64,000 nt of DNA from Xenophilus sp. AP218F (GTDB taxonomy: Bacteria; Pseudomonadota; Gammaproteobacteria; Burkholderiales; Chromobacteriaceae), in the NCBI GenBank assembly GCA_002213445.1, contig NJIE01000033.1:1-64000 (forward strand). The letters run 5' to 3'. The notes below the pieces were generated by a model that saw only the letters and a list, made by a program, of their open reading frames with translations, was not told where the DNA came from and searched no databases. This document shows positions 45,331-53,795 of this stretch, in pieces. Each line of letters opens with the position of its first letter. The first letter of the stretch is position 1. The position numbers and the translations under genes are program-made.

Positions 45331-47853
45331 TTATAGTTCTTTCGGTTTAACAAGCAACTTGCCGTCGCCATTGGTGCGCCATACCACGTCGCCGAGCCAG
45401 GCGGTGCCGCTTCTGTCCGGCAGCTCCAGCACCATTTCAAACGCGCCGGCGTCGGTGGACTGCACTTTCATTTCCGGATAACGGCTATCCACGTCGATGG
45501 AGAAATTGCCCTTGTCATCGCTGACGGTTTCGCCGATGTGGTTCTTGATCCGGGCGCCCTTGAGCGGCTCGCCGGCAGCGTTCTTGAGGCGGCCGAAGAC
45601 CGTGACCATCCGCTTGATGCCGGGCTTGAGTTCGATCACGTTGCCCGGGTACAGGGTGAAACGCTTGGTGATGTGCTCGATCTGGTACGCGCTGCCGGCC
45701 TCGTCGTGCGCCAGCACCTGCACCGTGTAATCCTTGTATGCCGGCAGCGCGATGAAATTGCGCCCGCTGCCCAAGGGGTAGCTGCGGCCGTCTATCCTGG
45801 CCTCCAGCTCGCTTGCGCCCACGTCCGGCAGCTCGATCACGAATCCCGACTGGCCGGTGTCGCCGCCGGCAGACACGCCGCCGGCAGCCAGCGACAGGCT
45901 CCCCGCGTGGGAAAGCGACAGGCTGCGGCTGTCCCGCGCGCCGCTCAGCGCCGCCACGCCGCTCCCGTAGCGGCCCGCGTAACTGCCCTCCAGGCCATAG
46001 CCGACGTCCACCTGGCTGCTGGATTCGGACTGCGCCAGCGAAACATTGGCATTCAGCCCGGTAAGCACGCCGCCATCGTCAAACGACCGGTTGGCGGACA
46101 AATCCAGTGTGCGCTGGCCGTTCTGCTGCGACAGGCCCACGCTGAAGTAGCTGTCCATAGACAGGCTGAAAGTCAGCATGCCGTAGTACTGACGCTCTGT
46201 CGCCACGCCGGCGCCGCTGTTCTGGTTGGCGCCCAGCTCCAGGGTCACCGCTCCGCCCGACTGCAAGTTGAAAGAGTGCGAATAGCTGGTCTGCAACGTC
46301 CGGCTGTCATCGTCCCTGTTCTTCTGGTACGAAACCGACAGCGTGCCGGCGTTTTCCAGCCACTGGCTCAAATTGAAGCTCAGGCCGGCCATATCGTAAT
46401 TGCTGCCCACATACTGCAACCTTTCGCCATCCCGCCCGCGCTCGCTGTTCAGCCACAGGTTGCCCAAGCCAGCCGGCAAATCCAGCGCCACGCCCATGGC
46501 GTGGCGGCGCGAGCCGTCATCGGCGAACAAGCCTTGCCAATCCAGCCGCAGAAAATCGCTCGCTTGCCATGAAAGATAGGTTTCCGCCACCGAGGTGCGA
46601 TCATTGCGATACAACGAAGCGTTCCACTCCGCGTCCCATAATTGCGAAGCGAGCGAGACGCCGAACAGCGGGGTGCGCCGCGTGCTGCGCTCCAACTCGG
46701 TCAGCGCGTAGCCGTTTTCGCTCTCGCTCACGCCCCCCCACAATTGCCAGCTCAAACCTGGTCCGTATTTGCCGCCGTTGTAGGGTTTGTTGACGCGATA
46801 ACTGCGCGTGGAGACCACCTGGCCTGCCACCACCACCTCCACCTCCACCTCGTAGACGCCGACAGGCAAGCGCGAGGTGTCCAGCTCATGGTTGCCCAGA
46901 GCCAGCCGCATCACCGCCAGCAGGCGGCCGTCGCGCTTGATGCGCACTTCGCCCGCGGAGGGCAGGTAGACCACGATGGGAATCAGCGACTGGCCGGCGT
47001 TGCGGGCCGCGGAGGACGCGGCGTTGCCAAAGGACGCGCCATAAAACCGTTCGCCATACGCCGTGGAGACGTTGCCCAGGCTCTGGATGCCCCAGCTGTC
47101 CAGCATGCCGGCCGCAAAGCGGTAGCCGCCGAAATCGCGCTCCACCATCACCTTCTGCATATCCAGGGCGTTGCCGGCGTTATCCGAACCCTGGGACACA
47201 TACCCTTCCACCTCCAGGTGATTCTCGCCAAGCGAAGTGATGGATTCGAAACTCAGCGTGCCGGACTGGCTGCTCTGTTCCTGATACTGGCTGGCGTAAC
47301 CGCTGAAACGGTAATTCAATACGCTGTTCAGGCCATCGGACGAGGCCGCGCCCAATTCCCTGGCTTCTTTTCGGCGCAGGCCCAGCGCGGAAGCGTCCAC
47401 CCGCAAGCTGGCGAGCATGGTGTCCTGGTTCAGCGAGAGGATCATGTGTTCGCCCAGACGCAGCTCGTGGCTGGCATCCAGCGCCTGGCCCTTGTGGCTT
47501 TCCAGCAGCGCCAGGCTCTCGGCGGACAGCACCACGTCGCTGTCGGGCAGCAAAACCAGGCCGCCGAATATGAATTCCCCGTTCTGATAGGAAATGTCGG
47601 CATTGGCGACCGGAAGCGGCTCGCCAACGTCGTCGGCATCTGCGTTCACCAGGCTGACCGGAGCGGAAAAGCCGGAAGAGAGGTATTGCAATGCTTCTTC
47701 GGAGGCTTGCAGCGTGCTTTTGCCGCGTTCAGCAGACGAGCTGCCCGGCATCGTAACGGCCGAGCCTGCCGTGTCGGCGCAAACCGGGCACAGCCACCCC
47801 AGCAGTGCCAGTGCGAGCGAAACCCTGCTCAAAGAAAAAGGCATGCGACTCAT
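45331..47853 (-). CDS. ecpC: EcpC-like outer-membrane usher
   Basis: The 840-residue protein, the same length as E. coli EcpC, has a signal peptide (to about residue 26), an N-terminal domain, a long beta-barrel of alternating strands, a plug-like region (IPIVVYLPSAGEVRIKRDGRLLAV) and C-terminal Ig-type domains (RMVTVFGRLKNAAGEPLKGARIKN). It belongs to the alternate (CS1/Ecp-type, TcfC-like) usher class. It starts 33 bases after the chaperone. Confidence 0.88.
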   Translation of the reverse strand: MSRMPFSLSRVSLALALLGWLCPVCADTAGSAVTMPGSSSAERGKSTLQASEEALQYLSSGFSAPVSLVNADADDVGEPLPVANADISYQNGEFIFGGLVLLPDSDVVLSAESLALLESHKGQALDASHELRLGEHMILSLNQDTMLASLRVDASALGLRRKEARELGAASSDGLNSVLNYRFSGYASQYQEQSSQSGTLSFESITSLGENHLEVEGYVSQGSDNAGNALDMQKVMVERDFGGYRFAAGMLDSWGIQSLGNVSTAYGERFYGASFGNAASSAARNAGQSLIPIVVYLPSAGEVRIKRDGRLLAVMRLALGNHELDTSRLPVGVYEVEVEVVVAGQVVSTRSYRVNKPYNGGKYGPGLSWQLWGGVSESENGYALTELERSTRRTPLFGVSLASQLWDAEWNASLYRNDRTSVAETYLSWQASDFLRLDWQGLFADDGSRRHAMGVALDLPAGLGNLWLNSERGRDGERLQYVGSNYDMAGLSFNLSQWLENAGTLSVSYQKNRDDDSRTLQTSYSHSFNLQSGGAVTLELGANQNSGAGVATERQYYGMLTFSLSMDSYFSVGLSQQNGQRTLDLSANRSFDDGGVLTGLNANVSLAQSESSSQVDVGYGLEGSYAGRYGSGVAALSGARDSRSLSLSHAGSLSLAAGGVSAGGDTGQSGFVIELPDVGASELEARIDGRSYPLGSGRNFIALPAYKDYTVQVLAHDEAGSAYQIEHITKRFTLYPGNVIELKPGIKRMVTVFGRLKNAAGEPLKGARIKNHIGETVSDDKGNFSIDVDSRYPEMKVQSTDAGAFEMVLELPDRSGTAWLGDVVWRTNGDGKLLVKPKEL

Positions 47854-47886
47854 GGGAAAACCTGAATATTAAGAAGAAGGCAGAAA

Positions 47887-48573
47887 TCAGTCAGAGACGA
47901 CCTCTCGACCAAACGGCAGGAAGGAGTTATTTCTCCAGGCACCCATGGACATATTGGAATCTGTTACATCCAGCTTCTCATGCACCGGCACATCTTTTCC
48001 CGGCATAACAGGCCGGTATATCTCGCAATTATTTTCCGGGCTGTTGGCGCACTTGCCGGAAGCGTAAAAGCGGAATGTGGAATTTCCGCTATTCAGCAAA
48101 CGCTTGCCATCCCAACGATAAGATCGGCTCTCTTGCCTTGGATTTACCACCAGCGCGGTCCTGATGCTCACCGTAGTAGCAACATTGCCTATTACCAAGT
48201 CATCGCTAGACGGCCCCACTCGGTCCAACCTGGAATCTCGCCACAAGATGGCATAATAGCGTTCCTTATCGTCAGCTGGGCCTTTATAAACAAACTTGTA
48301 TTTCCCCTTGCCGCCTGCCGGCAGCATGGAACGAACCGGAGTAAACAACAAATACCCTTCTTCTTCAGGAGAAACCTTGATCTCATTCATCGAATACGGC
48401 GAGTCAATCGGCACCACTTCCAAGGCCACAACATGCGCGGCAGTTCGATCTGGATTTTCGACTTCAATTGTTATCGACTCCTGATCCGACTCTAATAAAT
48501 GATAGTAACTACCTAAACTAACTGCATACGCTTTAGATGCAAAAAGAAAAATCAAGAAAAAATATTTACTCAT
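47887..48573 (-). CDS. ecpB: EcpB-like periplasmic chaperone
   Basis: The 228-residue product has a signal peptide (MSKYFFLIFLFASKAYA) and closely follows EcpB: ITIEVENPDRTAAHVVALEV, then YKGPADDKERYYAILWRD, VVNPRQ, LLNSGNSTFRFYASGKC and a second Cys (NNCEIYRPVMPGKDVPV). YKGPAD-KERYY is almost the E. coli sequence as I recall it. AT-richer than the usher gene. The start at 48573 begins the signal peptide; an ATG at 48603 adds ten residues with no merit. Confidence 0.88.
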   Translation of the reverse strand: MSKYFFLIFLFASKAYAVSLGSYYHLLESDQESITIEVENPDRTAAHVVALEVVPIDSPYSMNEIKVSPEEEGYLLFTPVRSMLPAGGKGKYKFVYKGPADDKERYYAILWRDSRLDRVGPSSDDLVIGNVATTVSIRTALVVNPRQESRSYRWDGKRLLNSGNSTFRFYASGKCANSPENNCEIYRPVMPGKDVPVHEKLDVTDSNMSMGAWRNNSFLPFGREVVSD

Positions 48574-48651
48574 AGCCTCACCAAAGCCCACCCAAAAATA
48601 CAATTGTTTTTTTTAAAAAATATTAAAAAAATGACCCAACCGTCCCCGCTT

Positions 48652-48680
48652 AAAAACAGGTGCGAAAGAAGCTTCGCACC
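48652..48680 (-). terminator. Attenuator between pilin and chaperone genes
   Basis: GGTGCGAA / TTCGCACC stem followed on the minus strand by TGTTTTT, 15 bases past the pilin stop. It would make pilin mRNA much more abundant than that for assembly genes. Confidence 0.8.
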
Positions 48681-48694
48681 CGCTATCTTTTTTA

Positions 48695-49291
48695 TTATTC
48701 AGTCCAGGTTGCGCGGATGTTAAAATCCATCTTGCCGGTGTAATTACCGGCCGGCAAAGATGCATAATCCGTAGCTCCGCCGGCAGTGCCAAAAGCAGTC
48801 TTAACAAACGGACTAATAGTGGTCACGCCGGAAGATTGAGCCTGGTCAGTCGTAACATCCAGAGCATCCAGGCCATCCAGAGTGCTCACATCCACCACTT
48901 GATAGCCAGAGCCTGCAAAAACCGTCGCGTTGCCGATATTAGCGCCCATATTGAAGCCCTTGCCCGGCTGGCCAAACTGAGTCACCTTGCCATTCGCCAT
49001 GGCAACCTCCAGCTTGAATGCAGTAAATGGATCACCCGCACTGGAGTTCGTCGGATTCTGGACATCGATCCGGATCGGGGTTTTCCCGCCATTCTGAACA
49101 TCAAACTGTTTCGTGCTTTGGTTGTACACAACCTGCACGCGCTCCAGAGCATTGGCAGAGATGCCAAAATCCTTAGGCGCTTTGACGCCATCCACCATTA
49201 CCGTCGCAGTGGTGTCCGCCACTTGATCAGCAGCAAATACCGCACCAGAAGCTGCCGCCAATACCGCAATTGCGATTACACTCTTTTTCAT
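48695..49291 (-). CDS. ecpA: EcpA-like major pilin
   Basis: The 198-residue protein has a signal peptide (MKKSVIAIAVLAAASGAVFAA) and an all-beta mature region with no Cys. The end ATDYASLPAGNYTGKMDFNIRATWTE resembles the E. coli EcpA end (TDYSTLP...W.G....DATWTS). CAGGAGTG precedes the ATG at 49291. It is the first gene of the pilus operon and is followed by an attenuator, as expected for the most abundant subunit. Confidence 0.86.
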   Translation of the reverse strand: MKKSVIAIAVLAAASGAVFAADQVADTTATVMVDGVKAPKDFGISANALERVQVVYNQSTKQFDVQNGGKTPIRIDVQNPTNSSAGDPFTAFKLEVAMANGKVTQFGQPGKGFNMGANIGNATVFAGSGYQVVDVSTLDGLDALDVTTDQAQSSGVTTISPFVKTAFGTAGGATDYASLPAGNYTGKMDFNIRATWTE

Positions 49292-49390
49292 TTTCACACT
49301 CCTGTATATCGGGAAAAATATAAACGAGCCCAAGCGCCATTTCGGCAACTCAGCTGCAGCCATCATAAGCGCCATGCGAAATCATCACCA

Positions 49391-49448
49391 TTGGGAAATT
49401 TCTTATATGGATGAAATCTTCAGATAAAACACTTTAAACCACTTTAAA
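49391..49448. promoter_or_regulatory. Candidate regulator sites upstream of the pilin gene
   Basis: Two features lie 100-160 bases before the pilin ATG: TTGGGAAATTTCTTATAT (49391-49408), similar to a motif at 53512, and a 10-base tandem repeat ACTTTAAACC ACTTTAAAAC (49431-49450), one helical turn apart. Such spacing suits binding by the adjacent LuxR-type response regulator. This is inference from pattern only. Confidence 0.35.
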
Positions 49449-49493
49449 ACGGCACGATTCGCATAAAAACCGACCATGCCGCGCAATAAAATT

Positions 49494-49518
49494 CCAAAAA
49501 CAAAGCCCGCAAGCGGGC
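49494..49518 (-). terminator. Terminator after the small 87-residue gene
   Basis: GCCCGC-AA-GCGGGC stem with TTTGTTTTTGG after it on the minus strand, 25 bases past the stop at 49544. Confidence 0.78.
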
Positions 49519-49543
49519 CTGATTTTCAATCCACAAGAAAACA

Positions 49544-49807
49544 TCAAACAACGCTGAGAGCAACCTCCTCCATCGATTGCAACAACAGATCAACAGAAGC
49601 GGAACGATCAAAAACGCCCAACACTTCACGCACCTTCGTCGTATAAAAAAAGCTCGCCTCGTTCATGGCGTTTAACTCGCACGATCGCACCGAATCGTTC
49701 TCCATATCCCAATAAACTATCCTGGGCTGATCAAGCTTTCTCGCCAGACGCAAAACCCTGTCTATCTGCAAAGCGTAACGCGATGCATCCACTCTGTACT
49801 TGCTCAT
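49544..49807 (-). CDS. Small acidic protein of unknown function between kinase and pilin genes
   Basis: The 87-residue soluble protein begins MSKYRVDASRYALQIDRVLRLARKLDQPRIVYWDMENDSV and continues helical to VDLLLQSMEEVALSVV. No known domain is recognised. It is bounded by its own terminator and by that of the kinase gene upstream, so it is a single-gene unit. A reading frame from 49629 overlaps it and crosses the terminator and is not used. Its location suggests a role with the pilus locus, without proof. Confidence 0.6.
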   Translation of the reverse strand: MSKYRVDASRYALQIDRVLRLARKLDQPRIVYWDMENDSVRSCELNAMNEASFFYTTKVREVLGVFDRSASVDLLLQSMEEVALSVV

Positions 49808-49887
49808 TTTTCCGCTCGGGGCTAGATACTTGGAAAAGGTTATTCACTCCTCCGATGAAAATATATTGGCAAAGCTCTTAAATAAAA

Positions 49888-49910
49888 ACGCCGCGCTCCC
49901 GGCGCGGCGT
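49888..49910 (-). terminator. Terminator of the methyltransferase-regulator-kinase operon
   Basis: ACGCCGCGC / GCGCGGCGT stem followed by TTTTTA on the minus strand, 33 bases past the kinase stop. Confidence 0.82.
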
Positions 49911-49943
49911 TCATTTCCCCTCAAGCATTCCAAGGCGGCCTGT

Positions 49944-52187
49944 CTAGCGGCTGTTTCTCATCTTGTCCACCACAGCCTCCACCTCCGTCAGCCAGCGGCC
50001 ATCCGCGTCGACATCATCCACCTGCTCCAATAGCGCGCTCAGTTCCTTGGATTGCAACATAGCCGCCACGCCCGACATCTTGTGGGCAAGAAAGCGGGAA
50101 GCGTCCCGATCTCCTCTCGCAACGGCGCTTTTCAGAACCGGCCAATCCCGACCCAGGCTATCTACCGCCAGCGCCATCCAGTCCGGCGCGGTTTCGACCA
50201 ACGGCGCGTTCCCCGCTGCCTTACCGCAAAACGTCAGCAAGGCCTCGGCGTCCAGCGGCTTGCCCACATAGCCGTCAAATCCGTACCGCTCCAGCGTTTC
50301 CGGGTTTTTCATTCGGGCGTCGCCCGAAATGGAAAGGATGACTGTTCTCTTCCGTTCCTTGTGTTCATCCAGCATGCGCATGCATTCGCAGACTTCGTTA
50401 CCGCTCATATCCGACAGCTGGTTGTCCAGCAATACCATATCCAGATCGTCGTTCTCGTCGTAGCCGCTGATCGCGCCCTCTCCCGTGCTCTGGCAAACGA
50501 CGACGGCGCCCAATGAAGCCAGCTGCGTCGAAAGGATCTGAGCCACAGCCTCATCATCCTCGACCAGCAATATCTTCATCCCGCGCAACGCTCCGGCGGA
50601 AAGCCTTTCGCGCTTCGCCGACTTGCTCACCTCGGCCTGGATGGAAATGAAAAATCGACTGCCTTTGCCAAGCTCGCTCTCGCACTCGCATACCCAGCCG
50701 TTTTCATTCGATAGCCTTTTCACGATAGACAAGCCCAGGCCATGCCCGTTTTCATTGTCTTCGTTCGTTTTCCAGTTTCTGGCGAAAATGCTCTTGAGAT
50801 CCTGCTCGCTTATGCCTGGCCCGGTATCTTCCACCGCCAGTTGAATGCCATCGCTTGCGATCAACCGCAACGATACCGTCACGCCTCCCGCGCTGGTGAA
50901 TTTGATCGCATTGGCCAATAGATTGAAGAGGATTTTTCTGAAAGAAAGTATCTCTATCCTGACCAGACAGCCGTTTTCCATCTCTGACTCGAAGCGGAGC
51001 GCTATGCCCTTGTTCTCTGCCGCCGCCTCGAATGCTTCCACGACATCGCTGACCAGCAGATTGATATCCACCTCTTTTTGGCGCTCGGAAGCTATCCGGT
51101 TATCGTCCAGCAGATCTGACATCAATTCAGCGATCGCTCTGGAAGACTTCTGCATGCTGTCTATGATTTTTCTTTCCCGATACCCTTTCACCGAAGAAGC
51201 AAGAATCTCTCCGCCGCCCATGATGACCTGCATGAGGTTCTTCACATCGTGCGCGGCGCCGGCCAGATTATCGTTTTTCTTCTTGCTCTCTCTGGCCAGG
51301 CTGAACAGCCGGTAAAATCCCTTCATCAGGAAAATGGAAATCAGGAAAATGCATAGCAAGACCAGCATCAGGCTTTCAAACTGCCTGGACAGGCCTGTAA
51401 AGGTGGAAAGCGAAACCATGCCCATCTCGCGCTTCCAGTCCAGAATCAGCTCTTTCTGTTCGGACACCCTCATCGAATGCGTTTTTTCGTTCAGCGTGTT
51501 GAATAGATCGGGATGATCATTTCTAACCGCGATGGCCAACTGCATCACCCACCCCGGCAAACCGCCTACCACCTCGATGTCCTCATCCGCCTCCGCCAGC
51601 AGGGGCCTCGCCACGCTATCCTGCATCAGCACCAGATCTGCCTGCTTTTCTCTGAGCATGCGCAAGGCATCCTCGGGGCTGGCGGTTTCGTGGAGCCGCA
51701 CATCCGGTCTTTCCAGACGCAGCCACGAAACAATGGGTTTCAGCATCAAATTCGCCGATGAGGGAATCGCCATGTCCTGAACATCGATCTGTCTGGAATT
51801 GAGAACTGTGCGATGCCCCCCTCTTCCGATCGCTACGACTTTGTCGGTGTAATACGCATAGGTCAGATTGTATTGGCTGGCCAAACCTTCCTCGTGAAGA
51901 AAGTCGGCATTGACGCCTATCATCACGTCTGGCGATTTGCGCCAGTCCTCCGCACCGCTGATGATTTCAAAACTGGCCGGCACACCCTTCATCAGGAAGT
52001 CGAAGAATATCCGGTTCAGATCCTTCTTTTCCGCGTAATTGTCAATCCAGACAAAAAGCGCCGGAGTTGATTTCTCCCCAGATTTGAAATTCGGGTTCTT
52101 CTCTACCCACACGGAGGATGGCCATAACAACGCCATCATCAAGAAGAAAAAAATCGCGAGCCGCCGCAAGCGTTTTCCCAGAATCAT
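49944..52187 (-). CDS. BvgS-like hybrid sensor kinase
   Basis: The 747-residue protein has an N-terminal membrane segment, a periplasmic SBP_bac_3 (Venus flytrap) domain (about 40-250), a second membrane segment (272-290), HisKA with His313 (AAHDVKN), ATPase domain (NLLANAIKF, DTGPGIS, GHGLGLSIVKRL), receiver with Asp588 (MVLLDNQ) and a C-terminal HPt with His702 (LAHKMSG). This is a full four-step phosphorelay. The start overlaps the response regulator stop (ATGA), so the two are partners. Confidence 0.92.
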   Translation of the reverse strand: MILGKRLRRLAIFFFLMMALLWPSSVWVEKNPNFKSGEKSTPALFVWIDNYAEKKDLNRIFFDFLMKGVPASFEIISGAEDWRKSPDVMIGVNADFLHEEGLASQYNLTYAYYTDKVVAIGRGGHRTVLNSRQIDVQDMAIPSSANLMLKPIVSWLRLERPDVRLHETASPEDALRMLREKQADLVLMQDSVARPLLAEADEDIEVVGGLPGWVMQLAIAVRNDHPDLFNTLNEKTHSMRVSEQKELILDWKREMGMVSLSTFTGLSRQFESLMLVLLCIFLISIFLMKGFYRLFSLARESKKKNDNLAGAAHDVKNLMQVIMGGGEILASSVKGYRERKIIDSMQKSSRAIAELMSDLLDDNRIASERQKEVDINLLVSDVVEAFEAAAENKGIALRFESEMENGCLVRIEILSFRKILFNLLANAIKFTSAGGVTVSLRLIASDGIQLAVEDTGPGISEQDLKSIFARNWKTNEDNENGHGLGLSIVKRLSNENGWVCECESELGKGSRFFISIQAEVSKSAKRERLSAGALRGMKILLVEDDEAVAQILSTQLASLGAVVVCQSTGEGAISGYDENDDLDMVLLDNQLSDMSGNEVCECMRMLDEHKERKRTVILSISGDARMKNPETLERYGFDGYVGKPLDAEALLTFCGKAAGNAPLVETAPDWMALAVDSLGRDWPVLKSAVARGDRDASRFLAHKMSGVAAMLQSKELSALLEQVDDVDADGRWLTEVEAVVDKMRNSR

Positions 52188-52777
52188 AAGATGCCGAAAA
52201 GGATGAACAATTCCCTGTCATTGGAGATGCCAAGCTTGCGATAAGCCGCGTTTTTTTGCAGACTGATCGTTTTCACGCTCCTGCTGAACTTGAGCGCGAT
52301 CTGCGTGACTGTCATTCCATCCAGGCAACAACGCACGACTTCCTTCTCGCGCGACGTCAGCGTCTCGAAAATGCTTTCCTCGGCCTCTGTTGCCTTGCTG
52401 CCCACCCTCGCCTTTCTCTCCGCCATCATTTCAATCAGCTTGTTCAGGTCGCCTCCCTTGGGAAAAAAATTATCCGCGCCTGCGCGGATGATTTCTTCCG
52501 TTGCACCCGGTATCTTGATCGAAGAAACCACGATCAAATACAATTGCGGATGTTCTTCTTTCACTCTCTTTATCAACCTGATCCCATCGTGCGCTCCCTG
52601 CTCCAGCATATAGTCCATGATCAGAATATCAGGACATCTGGCTTTCAGGGAATCCAGCAGACCTACCGCACTCGAAAACTCTCCCCATACTTCAAACCGG
52701 CCCGTTCCTTCAAGAATATACCTCAACCCCGCCCGGACTACTTCATGATCGTCTACAATACTGACGCTATTTTTCAT
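52184..52777 (-). CDS. LuxR-type response regulator, partner of the BvgS-like kinase
   Basis: The 197-residue protein starts MKNSVSIVDDHEVVRAG and has receiver Asp55 (ILIMDYML), SSIKIPG, and a C-terminal helix-turn-helix (LTSREKEVVRCCLDGMTVTQIALKFSRSVKTISLQKNAAYRKL). It is similar in plan to BvgA and CblR. AGAGGAATA precedes the ATG at 52777. It lies 17 bases after the methyltransferase. Likely regulator of the adjacent pilus operon. Confidence 0.9.
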   Translation of the reverse strand: MKNSVSIVDDHEVVRAGLRYILEGTGRFEVWGEFSSAVGLLDSLKARCPDILIMDYMLEQGAHDGIRLIKRVKEEHPQLYLIVVSSIKIPGATEEIIRAGADNFFPKGGDLNKLIEMMAERKARVGSKATEAEESIFETLTSREKEVVRCCLDGMTVTQIALKFSRSVKTISLQKNAAYRKLGISNDRELFILFGIL

Positions 52778-52794
52778 TATTCCTCTCACCCGCT

Positions 52795-53466
52795 TTATAT
52801 TTTTGGATGCCTCACAGAGAAAATCGCAACACGCCCCACTCTTTTCACAACCACTTCCGAGAAGTGCGCATTCAACTCAACCGTCAAATCATATGCGCTA
52901 TCCAGGCCATTGCAAAATATTTTTTTCTTATTATAGAATCTCATCAGCTGATAGCCAAATTTATTATGTATCGCCTCATAACCCAATATCGTGGCGCCAT
53001 AGAGAACCCCGCCCTCGTCCAGATGTCGTTTCAAGTAATCAAAAACCCTTGACTTGACAGACATCCCGCCTTGCAAACAATGCAGAACATAAAACAGGGA
53101 AATGGATTTGAACTTCTTATTACCCAGCCTTCCGACAGGAGAGAGCAAGTCCTCGCAAATCACTTCCGGCCTGTTTTTCTTCAACTTCCCCTTTGCCACA
53201 CTGAGACATACTTCATTCTTATCCAGCAAAGTCAAACTCTGGTTTATCTTGAACGGCATGCGCTCCAGGTAATAGCCTGAACCAACGCCGGCATCCAGAT
53301 GATTATCGGAAAAATTTTCCTGGAAAAACGGCAGCAAGACGGATCTGGTGGAACATCCCCAAGCCAGCCTGTTGGAAATATTCAGCACAATAAAATTGTA
53401 GAATTTCAACACCACCCTGCCATAAATTCTTGAGTCAAAGTTTTCGCTCACCGGAAACCCCTTCAT
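52795..53466 (-). CDS. Class I SAM-dependent methyltransferase in a two-component operon
   Basis: The 223-residue protein has the SAM-binding motif HLDAGVGSGYYLERMP (near residues 57-72), an acidic LLDKNEVCL strand and ISLFYVLHCLQGG post-motif. Substrate is unknown. The gene is AT-rich relative to the window and opens the operon with the response regulator and kinase. A methyltransferase in this place is unusual; it could modify a pilus part, a regulator or a small molecule. Confidence 0.78.
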   Translation of the reverse strand: MKGFPVSENFDSRIYGRVVLKFYNFIVLNISNRLAWGCSTRSVLLPFFQENFSDNHLDAGVGSGYYLERMPFKINQSLTLLDKNEVCLSVAKGKLKKNRPEVICEDLLSPVGRLGNKKFKSISLFYVLHCLQGGMSVKSRVFDYLKRHLDEGGVLYGATILGYEAIHNKFGYQLMRFYNKKKIFCNGLDSAYDLTVELNAHFSEVVVKRVGRVAIFSVRHPKI

Positions 53467-53795
53467 CTAAAGCAAATTTCCAAAAATACACCAACCCCAG
53501 CAAGCTGATAATTGGGAATTGTCTTATTTCCAAGCCGATTTGCGTCAGACGCAAAAAAATCCCCAAGCCGATGCCTCGGCTTGGGGTAGACCTGCGTCTG
53601 AAGGAGGAAATGTGAGAGACACTACTAAGTGAGGACATCTGGCGTCGACAATCTACACCAGACAAGCGATGCCTCGCTTACCACAGGCAAGGCGCACGAT
53701 GGAGACCGAAACCCTGCCTGTTGCGAATATTTAAGCAAATGCCGTCCAGACCTGCCATTGCGATTTGTCTTAAATTCCACGCCCTCCTTCCCCCA
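53467..53795. other. Intergenic region between nar operon and methyltransferase operon
   Basis: The stretch contains the promoter side of the methyltransferase operon (motif TTGGGAATTGTCTTATTT at 53512-53529) and a strong minus-strand terminator at 53553-53586. A minus-strand frame at 53435-53665 crosses the terminator and is not a gene. Confidence 0.5.
53553..53586 (-). terminator. Probable narGHJI terminator
   Basis: CCCCAAGCCGA / TCGGCTTGGGG stem followed by ATTTTTTT on the minus strand. An outer pair TCAGACGC / GCGTCTGA extends the fold. It lies about 210 bases after narI with no gene between. Confidence 0.82.

Noticed and set aside
49444-49629. 61-residue frame overlapping the small gene near the pilin
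   Set aside because: It crosses the terminator at 49494-49518 and lies in another frame of the 87-residue gene.
49292-53795. An EcpR-type regulator gene for the pilus
   Set aside because: No separate small LuxR-type gene of EcpR form lies before ecpA; only the response regulator at 52184-52777 has such a DNA-binding domain.
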